DNA from: Cupriavidus sp.
Lineage (GTDB): Bacteria; Pseudomonadota; Gammaproteobacteria; Burkholderiales; Burkholderiaceae
Assembly (NCBI GenBank): GCA_013362725.1
Contig: JABFVP010000017.1
Coordinates: forward strand, 1-9,941
Direction: 5' to 3'
DNA length: 9,941 bases
Within the stretch, counting starts at the first letter, position 1, and each line of letters opens with the position of its first letter. The notes below the pieces were generated by a model. The model was not told the origin of the DNA. It made no database searches and saw only the letters and a program-made list of their open reading frames with translations. Positions 1 through 5,764 of the stretch are shown piece by piece. Both the position numbers and the translations under genes were made by a program.

Positions 1-7
1 AACGTGC

Positions 8-28
8 CGCGCGTGCGCGCGCGCGTGC
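8..28. repeat. Alternating purine-pyrimidine (CG-rich) tract upstream of slmA
   Basis: A 21-base run alternates pyrimidine and purine almost entirely as CG steps, broken only by TG steps. Such tracts can adopt left-handed Z-DNA under negative supercoiling (established knowledge). Here it lies about 30 bp upstream of the presumed slmA promoter. Any role is inference; in a genome this GC-rich it may be chance. Confidence 0.4.
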
Positions 29-58
29 CAAACCGGCCTGCCTATGTGGACATAAAAG

Positions 59-64
59 TACAAT
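59..64 (+). promoter_or_regulatory. Possible -10 element (TACAAT) of slmA
   Basis: TACAAT matches five of six bases of the sigma-70 -10 consensus and sits in the only A/T-rich patch before slmA, about 40 bp from the start codon. No good -35 hexamer lies 16-18 bp upstream, so the assignment rests on the -10 match and position only. Confidence 0.35.
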
Positions 65-104
65 CGATGCATCAACTCCAACGACGAATGCGGAGAACCG
101 GGTC

Positions 105-767
105 ATGACGCAAAGCAACGGGCGCGAACCAGAGGCGGTCATCGCGGGCAGCGAGCCGGACGCCGACCAGCAGCCGGCGGCGCCGGCGCGCAAGCGTCCG
201 CGCCCCGGCGAGCGCCGCGTGCAGATCCTGCAGACGCTGGCGACCATGCTGGAGCACCCGCGCGGGGAGAAGATCACCACCGCGGCGCTGGCCGCGCGCC
301 TGAGCGTGTCCGAGGCCGCGCTGTACCGGCATTTCGCCAGCAAGGCGCAGATGTACGAGGGGCTGATCGGCTTTATCGAGCAGACCGTGTTCGGCCTGAT
401 CAACCAGATTACCGACAAGGAAGAGCACGGCCTGCGCCAGGCCCATGCGATCGTGCGCATGCTGCTGTCGTTCGCGGAAAAGAACCCGGGCATGACGCGC
501 GTGCTGACCGGCGAGGCCCTGGTGGGCGAGCACGAACGGCTGCAGGAGCGCATCAACCAGGTGGTGGATCGCATCGAGGCTTCGCTGCGCCAGTGCCTGA
601 AGGTCGCGGTGACCCAGGCCGCGTTCCCGGCGGATGCCGATATTCCGGCGCGCGCCGCGCTGATCATGGCGGCGGTGCAGGGCCAGTGGCACCGCTATGC
701 CAAGAGCGGTTTCCGCAAGTCGCCGTCGGACCATGCCGAGGCGCATCTGCGCGTGCTGCTGGGCTGA
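105..767 (+). CDS. slmA: Nucleoid occlusion factor SlmA (TetR family)
   Basis: SlmA binds specific sites on the chromosome and blocks FtsZ ring assembly over unsegregated DNA, acting at the nucleoid. The 220-residue product matches the family over nearly its whole length: a TetR-type helix-turn-helix at about residues 57-80 (ITTAALAARLSVSEAALYRH), then FIEQTVF, a NPGMTRVLTGEAL block near 127-138 and RLQERINQVVDRIEA near 145-159, all close to what I recall of E. coli SlmA. About 36 residues rich in Pro, Ala and acidic residues precede the DNA-binding domain, making the protein some 20 residues longer than the E. coli form; they look disordered. The start is supported by GGAGAA nine bases upstream. 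I see no SlmA-type binding palindrome in the window. The gene appears monocistronic, because metX has its own promoter-like element and leader. Confidence in the family is high; activity on FtsZ is inferred by homology. Confidence 0.93.
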   Translation: MTQSNGREPEAVIAGSEPDADQQPAAPARKRPRPGERRVQILQTLATMLEHPRGEKITTAALAARLSVSEAALYRHFASKAQMYEGLIGFIEQTVFGLINQITDKEEHGLRQAHAIVRMLLSFAEKNPGMTRVLTGEALVGEHERLQERINQVVDRIEASLRQCLKVAVTQAAFPADADIPARAALIMAAVQGQWHRYAKSGFRKSPSDHAEAHLRVLLG

Positions 768-777
768 ATGCAACCTG

Positions 778-805
778 CCGGGCCGATTGCTCTATAATTG
801 CCCGG
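778..805 (+). repeat. Inverted repeat bracketing the metX -10 element
   Basis: CCGGGC at 778-783 is the exact reverse complement of GCCCGG at 800-805. Between them GAUU (785-788) can pair with AAUU (796-799) using one G-U pair, leaving a 7-base loop. The TATAAT element at 793-798 lies inside. No T-run follows, so it is not a standard intrinsic terminator for slmA. It could stabilise the slmA mRNA end, help Rho-dependent ending, or be a protein site over the promoter; the sequence does not decide. Confidence 0.5.
793..798 (+). promoter_or_regulatory. Perfect -10 element (TATAAT) of the metX leader
   Basis: This is a six-of-six sigma-70 -10 match, unusual in DNA this GC-rich. Transcription would begin near 805, immediately before the first helix of the SAM-II-like aptamer at 807, which fits a dedicated riboswitch promoter. 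The -35 region around 769-775 is weak (TGCAAC at 18-bp spacing), so an activator or upstream contacts may be needed. The start site is inferred, not observed. Confidence 0.65.
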
Positions 806-806
806 T

Positions 807-897
807 CGCGCCGATTTGATGACTGGCTTGCGGGCGCGCGGCAGCCGCGGACAGGGTCCGATGGCTTGCCACTATAAATGCGGCTAAAGAGGTTGGG
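807..897 (+). promoter_or_regulatory. SAM-II class riboswitch aptamer with an extra hairpin (metX leader)
   Basis: SAM-II aptamers bind S-adenosylmethionine and control metX/metA-type genes, mainly in Alphaproteobacteria (established knowledge). Signature blocks visible here are GATTTG at 813-818, ACTGGCTTGC at 822-831, and ATAAATG...GGCTAAAG at 874-889. Helix P1 is CGCGCC (807-812) with GGCGCG (833-838). The pseudoknot P2 can be drawn as 828-832 with 879-883 and as GACU (821-824) with GGUU (891-894), as in an H-type pseudoknot. Between P1 and ATAAATG, where I remember only a few bases in the reference structure, 840-870 folds into its own hairpin: GGCAGCC with GGCUUGCC (one bulge), then CGGAC with GUCCG around an AGG loop. 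Position just before the methionine gene metX supports the class. Several pseudoknot pairs are G-U wobbles, and I could not run a covariance model. Confidence 0.8.
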
Positions 898-898
898 T

Positions 899-934
899 CG
901 GCGCCCCATGCCACCACGGCAGTGGATGGCGCCG
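899..934 (+). promoter_or_regulatory. Leader hairpin between aptamer and terminator
   Basis: CGGCGCC (899-905) pairs perfectly with GGCGCCG (928-934). The inner part continues as CCA (906-908) with TGG (923-925) and TGCC (909-912) with GGCA (918-921), giving about 14 pairs with small bulges and a five-base loop. No T-run follows, so it does not terminate by itself. It lies between the two strands of the proposed antiterminator (890-897 and 967-974) and would bring them together; a pausing role is also possible. Both roles are inference. Confidence 0.5.
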
Positions 935-966
935 GCACGCGGAATCCCGCAAGGAATCCAGCGAAT

Positions 967-1015
967 CCCGACTTGGCTGCGACGCTTGATACGCAAATGC
1001 CGGTCGGGTTTTTTT
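967..1015 (+). terminator. Intrinsic terminator (attenuator) in the metX leader
   Basis: CCCGAC (967-972) pairs with GTCGGG (1003-1008) and is followed directly by seven T residues (1009-1015), the textbook Rho-independent layout. The stem continues inward as GGC (975-977) with GCC (999-1001) and TGCG (978-981) with CGCA (992-995), closing a 10-base loop. It lies upstream of metX, not downstream of a gene, so it most likely acts as a SAM-controlled attenuator. The arm at 967-974 can instead pair with 890-897, which would prevent termination. Confidence 0.8.
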
Positions 1016-1042
1016 ATGCCCGTTCGCCACGGGCCGGATTCC

Positions 1043-2224
1043 ATGACTGATGTCGCCCTGCCGACCGCCGCGCCTGCCGCGTTCGACCTGCCGCCCGATT
1101 CGGTCGGCGTGGTCGCGCCGCAGCGCATGCACTTTGCCGAGCCGCTGACGCTGCGCAACGGCTCGTCCATCGCCGGCTACGACCTGATGGTCGAGACCTA
1201 CGGCACGCTCAACGCGGCCCGCTCCAACGCGGTGCTGGTGTGCCACGCGCTGAACGCCTCGCACCATGTCGCCGGCGTCTATGCCGACGCCCCGCGCGAC
1301 GTGGGCTGGTGGGACAACATGGTCGGTCCGGGCAAGCCGCTCGATACCAACCGCTTCTTCGTCATCGGCATCAACAACCTGGGCTCGTGCTTCGGCTCGA
1401 CCGGCCCGATGAGCCTGAACCCGGCCACCGGCGCACCGTATGGCGCGGCGTTCCCGGTGGTCACGGTGGAGGACTGGGTCAATGCGCAGGCGCGCGTGGC
1501 CGACGCCTTCGGCATCGCGCAGTTTGCCGCGGTGATGGGCGGCAGCCTGGGCGGCATGCAGGCGGTGGCCTGGAGCCTGATGTACCCGGAGCGCCTGCGC
1601 CACTGCATCGTGATCGCGTCCACGCCCAAGCTGTCGGCGCAGAACATCGCCTTCAACGAAGTCGCGCGCAGCGCGATCCTGTCGGACCCGGATTTCCACG
1701 GCGGCAACTACTATGCGCACGGCGTCAAGCCCAAGCGCGGGCTGCGCGTGGCGCGCATGATCGGCCATATCACCTACCTGTCGGACGAGGACATGGCCGA
1801 GAAATTCGGCCGCGAACTGAAGAGCGAGGACATCCGCTTCTCGTTCGACGTCGAGTTCCAGGTGGAGAGCTACCTGCGCTACCAGGGCGACAAGTTCGCC
1901 GAGTACTTCGATGCCAACACCTACCTGCTGATCACGCGCGCGCTCGACTACTTCGATCCCGCGCTGGCGCACGGCGGCGACCTGACGCGTGCGATGGCGC
2001 AGACCCAGGCCAGCTTCCTGGTAGCCAGCTTCGGCACTGACTGGCGTTTCGCGCCGAGCCGCAGCCGCGAACTGGTCAAGGCGCTGCTGGACAACAAGCG
2101 CCCGGTCTCGTACGCCGAGATCGACGCGCCGCACGGCCACGACGCCTTCCTGCTCGACGACCCGCGCTACCACAACCTGATGCGCGCCTACTACGACCGC
2201 ATCGCGGAGGAGATCGGCGCATGA
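1043..2224 (+). CDS. metX: Homoserine O-acyltransferase MetX (probably succinyl-CoA-using)
   Basis: MetX acylates the hydroxyl of L-homoserine, the committed step of methionine synthesis in the cytoplasm. The 393-residue product has the alpha/beta-hydrolase fold: HALNASHHVAG near 68-78, a nucleophile elbow GGSLGG with Ser168, the catalytic acid at Asp333 (FGTDWRF) and His366 in HGHDAFL. Betaproteobacterial MetX proteins are commonly annotated as succinyltransferases (MetXS); the acyl donor cannot be settled from this sequence. The frame is open upstream to an ATG at 878, but that lies in the riboswitch core, and a second ATG at 1016 abuts the terminator T-run. ATG 1043 gives the normal family length and is preferred, although its Shine-Dalgarno (CGGA) is weak. 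It overlaps metW by ATGA, implying translational coupling. Regulation is probably by the SAM-responsive leader at 805-1015. Confidence 0.95.
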   Translation: MTDVALPTAAPAAFDLPPDSVGVVAPQRMHFAEPLTLRNGSSIAGYDLMVETYGTLNAARSNAVLVCHALNASHHVAGVYADAPRDVGWWDNMVGPGKPLDTNRFFVIGINNLGSCFGSTGPMSLNPATGAPYGAAFPVVTVEDWVNAQARVADAFGIAQFAAVMGGSLGGMQAVAWSLMYPERLRHCIVIASTPKLSAQNIAFNEVARSAILSDPDFHGGNYYAHGVKPKRGLRVARMIGHITYLSDEDMAEKFGRELKSEDIRFSFDVEFQVESYLRYQGDKFAEYFDANTYLLITRALDYFDPALAHGGDLTRAMAQTQASFLVASFGTDWRFAPSRSRELVKALLDNKRPVSYAEIDAPHGHDAFLLDDPRYHNLMRAYYDRIAEEIGA

Positions 2225-2832
2225 ACGCCCTGGCCAATCCCAATATCCTGGCGCTGCGCCCCGACTTCCGCGCGATCGCGCGCTGGATCGAACCCAACTC
2301 CACCGTGCTCGACCTGGGCTGCGGCGATGGCAGCCTGCTGCGCGTGCTGCAGGACGAGCTCGCGGTGCAGGCCTACGGCATCGAGATCCGCGACGAAGGC
2401 GTGCTGGCCTGCGCGCAGAAGGGCGTTCATGTCATCCAGCAGAACCTGGAAGGCGGGCTGGCGCTGTTCGAGGACAAGAGCTTCGACACGGTGATCCTGT
2501 CGCAGACGCTGCAGACCATCCACAACACCGCGCAAGTGCTGCGCGACACGCTGCGGGTTGGGCGCGAGTGCATCGTCTCGTTCCCTAACTTCGGCTACTG
2601 GCCGCACCGGTTGTCGGTGTTCCGCGGGCGCATGCCGGTGTCGGAATCGCTGCCTTACCAGTGGTACAACACGCCCAACGTGCGCGTGCTGACCATCAGC
2701 GACTTCGAGGCGCTGGCGCCCAAGGTCGGCCTGCGCGTGATCGACCGCGTCGTGATGCACGAGGGCGTGACCGTCAGCTGGGGCGCCAATTGGCGCGGCA
2801 GCCTGGCGGTGTATCGGGTCTGCGCGGCCTGA
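2221..2832 (+). CDS. metW: Methionine biosynthesis protein MetW
   Basis: The 203-residue protein has a class I methyltransferase-like fold with glycine motif VLDLGCGDG at residues 29-37 and an acidic residue after the second strand (GIEI, Glu55). Downstream are a SQTLQTI segment near 94-100, PNFGYWPHR near 122-130 and PYQWYNTPN near 145-153, all typical of MetW. MetW is found next to metX in many bacteria and is needed for methionine synthesis or full MetX activity; I recall reports that it works through MetX rather than by a known methyl-transfer reaction, so its chemistry should be left open. The start ATG overlaps the metX stop (ATGA), so the two are made together and share the SAM-controlled leader. 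The gene ends 47 bp before the convergent LysR gene. Confidence 0.92.
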   Translation: MNALANPNILALRPDFRAIARWIEPNSTVLDLGCGDGSLLRVLQDELAVQAYGIEIRDEGVLACAQKGVHVIQQNLEGGLALFEDKSFDTVILSQTLQTIHNTAQVLRDTLRVGRECIVSFPNFGYWPHRLSVFRGRMPVSESLPYQWYNTPNVRVLTISDFEALAPKVGLRVIDRVVMHEGVTVSWGANWRGSLAVYRVCAA

Positions 2833-2840
2833 ACGGGATC

Positions 2841-2879
2841 GCCCCGCCCAGGGGCTAGCTTCGGCGCAGCAACGAAGCT
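2841..2879. terminator. Tandem hairpins between convergent metW and LysR genes
   Basis: GCCCC (2841-2845) pairs with GGGGC (2851-2855), and AGCTTCG (2857-2863) pairs with CGAAGCT (2873-2879) around a nine-base loop. They fill nearly the whole gap between the two stop codons. Neither has a T-run on either strand, so they are weak candidates for bidirectional or Rho-assisted ending, or 3'-end protection. Confidence 0.35.
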
Positions 2880-3794
2880 TCAACGCGGCGCGTCGCCGGC
2901 GCTGGCAGCCAGGTGGTCGACAAAGGCCCGCACCTTGGGCGGTACGTGCCGCGTCGGCGTGTACACCGCGTACGCCGTGCCGATGTAGGGTTCGAGGATG
3001 TCCCAGTCCCCCAGCACGGTGACGATGCGCCCCCGTTCCAGCCCATCGCCCAGCGAGAAATCCGGCACCAGCCCGATGCCGGCATCGCGCTCGACCATGC
3101 TCATGATCGCCAGGCTGTTGTTCAGCGTCAGCCGCGGCGGGATGCGGACCTCGACCTTGTCGCCGCCGGCCTGGTGGCGCAGCGTCCAGCGCTCGCCGAA
3201 ATTGCCATAGCCCAGGTACAGGCAGCGCGCCGCCGGCAGGTCGGCCGGCGTTGCCGGCGCGCCATGGCGCTCCAGGTAGCCGGGCGAGGCCACCAGCCGG
3301 TAGCGCACCTCGCGCAGCGGCCGCGCGGCCAGACCGGGGGCCAGTTCGCGCGCGATGCGCACGGCCACGTCGAGGCCCTCTTCGACCAGGTCGACCATGC
3401 GGTCGGCCAGCGTCAGCTGCAGGTCCAGTCCCGGATATTTCGCCAGCAACGGCGGCAGCCGCGGCGCCAGCCAGGCTTGCCCGAACGATACCGGCGCGCT
3501 CACGCGGAGCACGCCATGCGGCGCGCCGCCGTGTTCGCCGGCGAGCGCGGTGACCTCGCGCGCGGCGGCTGTCATGCGCGCACAGGAAGCGTAGACCGAC
3601 TGGCCCAGCTCGGTCAGCGCGAACGCGCGCGTGGTCCGCTGCAGCAGGCTCGCGCCGAGCCGGGCCTCGAGCCGGGAGACATGGCGGCTGACCGCCGACG
3701 GCGTCATGCCGAGGTCTTGCGCGGCGGCCGAGAAGCTGCCGCACTCGACCACGCGCGCAAACACCGCCATCGCATTGAGTGGTGCATCCAGCAT
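2880..3794 (-). CDS. LysR-type transcriptional regulator
   Basis: The 304-residue protein has a winged helix-turn-helix at about residues 5-64, with FSAAAQDLGMTPSAVSRHVS near 21-40 and LGASLLQRTTRAFALTELG near 46-64. A periplasmic-binding-protein-like effector domain follows from about residue 92 to 295 (GVLRVSAPVSFG onward), with the feel of the CrgA/AaeR-type branch. It probably controls the divergent EamA-family exporter, and itself, through the T-N11-A inverted repeat in the 111-bp gap, as is usual for this family. The start is supported by GAGGA seven bases upstream (3801-3805 on the plus strand). The effector cannot be guessed from sequence. A plus-strand frame opposite this gene is a compositional shadow. 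Confidence 0.9.
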   Translation of the reverse strand: MLDAPLNAMAVFARVVECGSFSAAAQDLGMTPSAVSRHVSRLEARLGASLLQRTTRAFALTELGQSVYASCARMTAAAREVTALAGEHGGAPHGVLRVSAPVSFGQAWLAPRLPPLLAKYPGLDLQLTLADRMVDLVEEGLDVAVRIARELAPGLAARPLREVRYRLVASPGYLERHGAPATPADLPAARCLYLGYGNFGERWTLRHQAGGDKVEVRIPPRLTLNNSLAIMSMVERDAGIGLVPDFSLGDGLERGRIVTVLGDWDILEPYIGTAYAVYTPTRHVPPKVRAFVDHLAASAGDAPR

Positions 3795-3809
3795 GCCGTA
3801 TCCTCTTTC

Positions 3810-3826
3810 TTTGACCTGACGTCAAA
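3810..3826. promoter_or_regulatory. LysR-type operator: TTTGAC-N5-GTCAAA
   Basis: TTTGAC (3810-3815) and GTCAAA (3821-3826) form a perfect six-base inverted repeat with a five-base spacer. It contains the T-N11-A pattern (T3812, A3824) and a nested palindrome TGACGTCA at 3817-3824. This is the canonical LysR-type recognition geometry. It begins 16 bp upstream of the regulator start codon and 80 bp from the exporter start, so it could serve for autorepression and divergent activation. Binding is inferred. Confidence 0.7.
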
Positions 3827-3905
3827 TACTAATTGAGTTGCGGCCACATTGTTGACTTGCGTGACGAGTGGAACAATGCGGGCATTGGCTAAACCGGAGT
3901 TCCTC

Positions 3906-4784
3906 ATGCCTTCGCAACAATCCCAGCCGGGTGGCACCTGGCGCATGGCCGCCGCCATGGTGCTGTCGGGCACCATCGGCTGGTTCGTGGTGACCAGCGG
4001 CCAGCCGCCGCTGGATGTGGTGTTCTTCCGCTGCCTGCTCGGCGGCGCCGCACTGCTGGGCGTGCTGACCCTGCAGCGCGGCTGGGTGCGCATGACCCGG
4101 GCCCAGGCCGGCTGGCTGGCGCTGGGCGGCGTCACGCTGGTGCTCAACTGGCTGGCGCTGTTCTCGGCGTACGCCTACAGCGGCATTGCCATCGCCACGG
4201 TGGTCTACCACACCCAGCCGTTCTTCCTGCTGCTGCTGACGTCGGTGCTGCAGCGCGAGCCGTTCCCCTTCGCGCGGCTGCCATGGCTGGTGCTGGCCTT
4301 TGCCGGCGTCATGCTGATCACCGGGCTGGAGCACGGCGCCGGCGGCGCGTCGATGCTGGCCGGCATCGGCCTGGGCCTGCTGGCGGCACTGCTGTACGCC
4401 GTGGCCACGCGGCGGCTGCAGGCGATCCCGCCGGGACAGATCGCCGGGCTGCAGATGGTGCTGGGCGTGCTGATGCTGGCACCGCTGGCGCATCCGGCGG
4501 CGGGCAGCTATGGCGCTGTCACCTGGGCCGCGCTGCTGGCGCTGGGGCTGGTGCATACCGGCGTGATGTACACGCTGCTGTATGGCGCCTTCCAGCGGCT
4601 GTCGGTGGTGTCGATCGCCACGCTGTCATTCATCTACCCGCTGGTGGCGATTGTCATCGACGTGATGGTGTTCGGCGTGGTGCTGGGGCCGCTGCAGGTG
4701 GCCGGCATGGCGCTGGTGCTGCTGGGCGTGGTTGCCAACCAGCTTGGCTGGGCGCTGCCGTTGCGGCGGCGGGCGCAGGGATGA
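3906..4784 (+). CDS. EamA-family (DMT superfamily) transporter
   Basis: From ATG 3906 the product is 292 residues, the usual length for ten-helix EamA transporters. It is strongly hydrophobic throughout and shows the two-repeat layout: the first half contains WFVVTSGQPPLDVVFFRCLLGG near residues 22-43, and the second begins around MLAGIGLGLLAALLYAV near 138-154. Members export or import small metabolites such as amino acids, drugs and precursors across the inner membrane; the substrate here is unknown. GGAG at 3896-3899 with six-base spacing supports this start over an in-frame TTG at 3849. The divergent LysR gene and its operator suggest the exporter is induced by its substrate, a common arrangement. 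No gene follows within 120 bp on the same strand, so it appears monocistronic. Confidence 0.87.
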   Translation: MPSQQSQPGGTWRMAAAMVLSGTIGWFVVTSGQPPLDVVFFRCLLGGAALLGVLTLQRGWVRMTRAQAGWLALGGVTLVLNWLALFSAYAYSGIAIATVVYHTQPFFLLLLTSVLQREPFPFARLPWLVLAFAGVMLITGLEHGAGGASMLAGIGLGLLAALLYAVATRRLQAIPPGQIAGLQMVLGVLMLAPLAHPAAGSYGAVTWAALLALGLVHTGVMYTLLYGAFQRLSVVSIATLSFIYPLVAIVIDVMVFGVVLGPLQVAGMALVLLGVVANQLGWALPLRRRAQG

Positions 4785-4825
4785 AGCGGGGGCGTGGTCG
4801 GGCGCGGCGGGGCGGACAGAAGCGC

Positions 4826-4854
4826 TTGACCGGAATGCTGACTACGGTTAGTGT
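4826..4854 (+). promoter_or_regulatory. Possible promoter of the thioesterase gene
   Basis: TTGACC (4826-4831) matches five of six -35 bases and is followed after 17 bp by TAGTGT (4849-4854), a poor -10 match (three of six). Transcription would start near 4861, just before the palindrome at 4866-4877. Support is moderate at best. Confidence 0.35.
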
Positions 4855-4865
4855 AGGCAGCTAGC

Positions 4866-4877
4866 GAACGATCGTTC
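4866..4877. promoter_or_regulatory. 12-bp perfect palindrome GAACGATCGTTC
   Basis: The palindrome lies 28 bp before the thioesterase start codon, at the presumed transcription start. A site of this size and symmetry there is typical of an operator for a dimeric repressor such as a TetR-family fatty-acid or xenobiotic regulator. No cognate regulator gene adjoins it, so the protein would act in trans. Function is inferred. Confidence 0.45.
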
Positions 4878-4905
4878 TATTCCAACGAGCCCAGCCTGTT
4901 TCTCC

Positions 4906-5754
4906 ATGTCCTCTGCGCCCCAGATCCAAGCCGCCGCTGCTTCCAGCCAGCTCCATCCCTTTGACGACGCGCTGGCGCTGGTGCCGGCCGGCGAACACCG
5001 CTTCCAGGGCCGCACCACGCCGGCGTACTGGAACATGATCGGCCCGTTCGGCGGCATCACGGCCGCCACGCTGCTGCAGGCGGCCATGAACCATCCGCAG
5101 CGCCTGGGCGAGCCGGTGTCGCTGACCGTCAACTTTGCCGGCCCCATTGCCGAGGGACCGTTCGAAATCGAGGCGCGTCCGGTCCGCACCAACCGCTCGA
5201 CCCAGCACTGGACCCTGGAACTGCGCCAGGGCGATGCCGTTGCCACCACCGCCACCGCGATGTTCGCGGTGCGGCGCGATACCTGGGCCTGCGGCGAAGC
5301 GGTGATGCCGGAGGTGCCGGCAGCCGACACGCTGCCGGGAATGGGCGGGTTTGCACCGGTGCGCTGGCTCAAGGCCTATGACATGCGGCCGGTGCGCGGC
5401 GCCAAGCCGACCGCCGAGGCCGGCACCGAGCATCCGGACAGCCTGACCCAGTTCTGGCTGCGCGACGCGCCGGCGCGCACGCCAGACTTCGCCGCGGTGG
5501 CGGCGTGGGCCGACAGCTTCTACCCGCGCATCTTCCTCAAGCGCGCTGGCTTCGTGCCGGCCGGTACGGTATCGATGACCACGTATTTCCATGCCGATGC
5601 GGCCACGCTGGCGGCGCTGGGCGACAGCCATGTGCTGGCCAGCGCGCAGGCACAGGTGTTCCGGCAGGGCTTCTTCGACCAGCGCGCGCAGCTGTGGAGC
5701 GCCGCGGGCGAGTTGATCGCCAGCTCGCACCAGATCGTCTACTACAAGGAATAA
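4906..5754 (+). CDS. Acyl-CoA thioesterase, TesB-like double hotdog
   Basis: The 282-residue product resembles acyl-CoA thioesterase II proteins, which hydrolyse acyl-CoA to free acid and CoA in the cytoplasm. The N-terminal hotdog carries NMIGPFGGITAATLLQAA near residues 43-60. The C-terminal hotdog carries WADSFYPRIF, TVSMTTYFHAD and SSHQIVYYKE. By eye the E. coli TesB catalytic residues (Asp204, Thr228, Gln278) correspond to Asp203, Thr221 and Gln276 here, so the protein is probably active. Its natural acyl chain is unknown. The start codon has no good Shine-Dalgarno (only AACGAG, 16 bases away), so translation may be weak or leader-dependent. It stands alone on its strand and converges on ampG with a 10-bp gap. 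Confidence 0.8.
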   Translation: MSSAPQIQAAAASSQLHPFDDALALVPAGEHRFQGRTTPAYWNMIGPFGGITAATLLQAAMNHPQRLGEPVSLTVNFAGPIAEGPFEIEARPVRTNRSTQHWTLELRQGDAVATTATAMFAVRRDTWACGEAVMPEVPAADTLPGMGGFAPVRWLKAYDMRPVRGAKPTAEAGTEHPDSLTQFWLRDAPARTPDFAAVAAWADSFYPRIFLKRAGFVPAGTVSMTTYFHADAATLAALGDSHVLASAQAQVFRQGFFDQRAQLWSAAGELIASSHQIVYYKE

Positions 5755-5764
5755 GGCGGGCCGC

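Noticed and set aside
873..878. TATAAA as a second -10 promoter element for metX
   Set aside because: These bases are part of the conserved ATAAATG block of the SAM-II aptamer, which explains the A/T richness.
2191..3825. A 544-codon minus-strand open frame over metW and the LysR gene
   Set aside because: It is in another frame from the clear LysR gene and antisense to metW, and its composition is shadow-like (Arg, Ala, Gly, His, Gln runs).
2913..3836. A 307-codon plus-strand open frame opposite the LysR gene
   Set aside because: The opposite strand encodes an intact LysR protein with start, ribosome site and full-length domains; the plus frame has no recognisable domain.
3849..3905. N-terminal extension of the EamA transporter from a TTG start at 3849
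   Set aside because: ATG 3906 has a well-spaced GGAG and gives the usual family length; the extension adds a non-membrane stretch within the promoter region.
5755..5764. A terminator between the thioesterase gene and ampG
   Set aside because: The gap between the convergent stop codons is only 10 bp, with no hairpin plus T-run on either strand.
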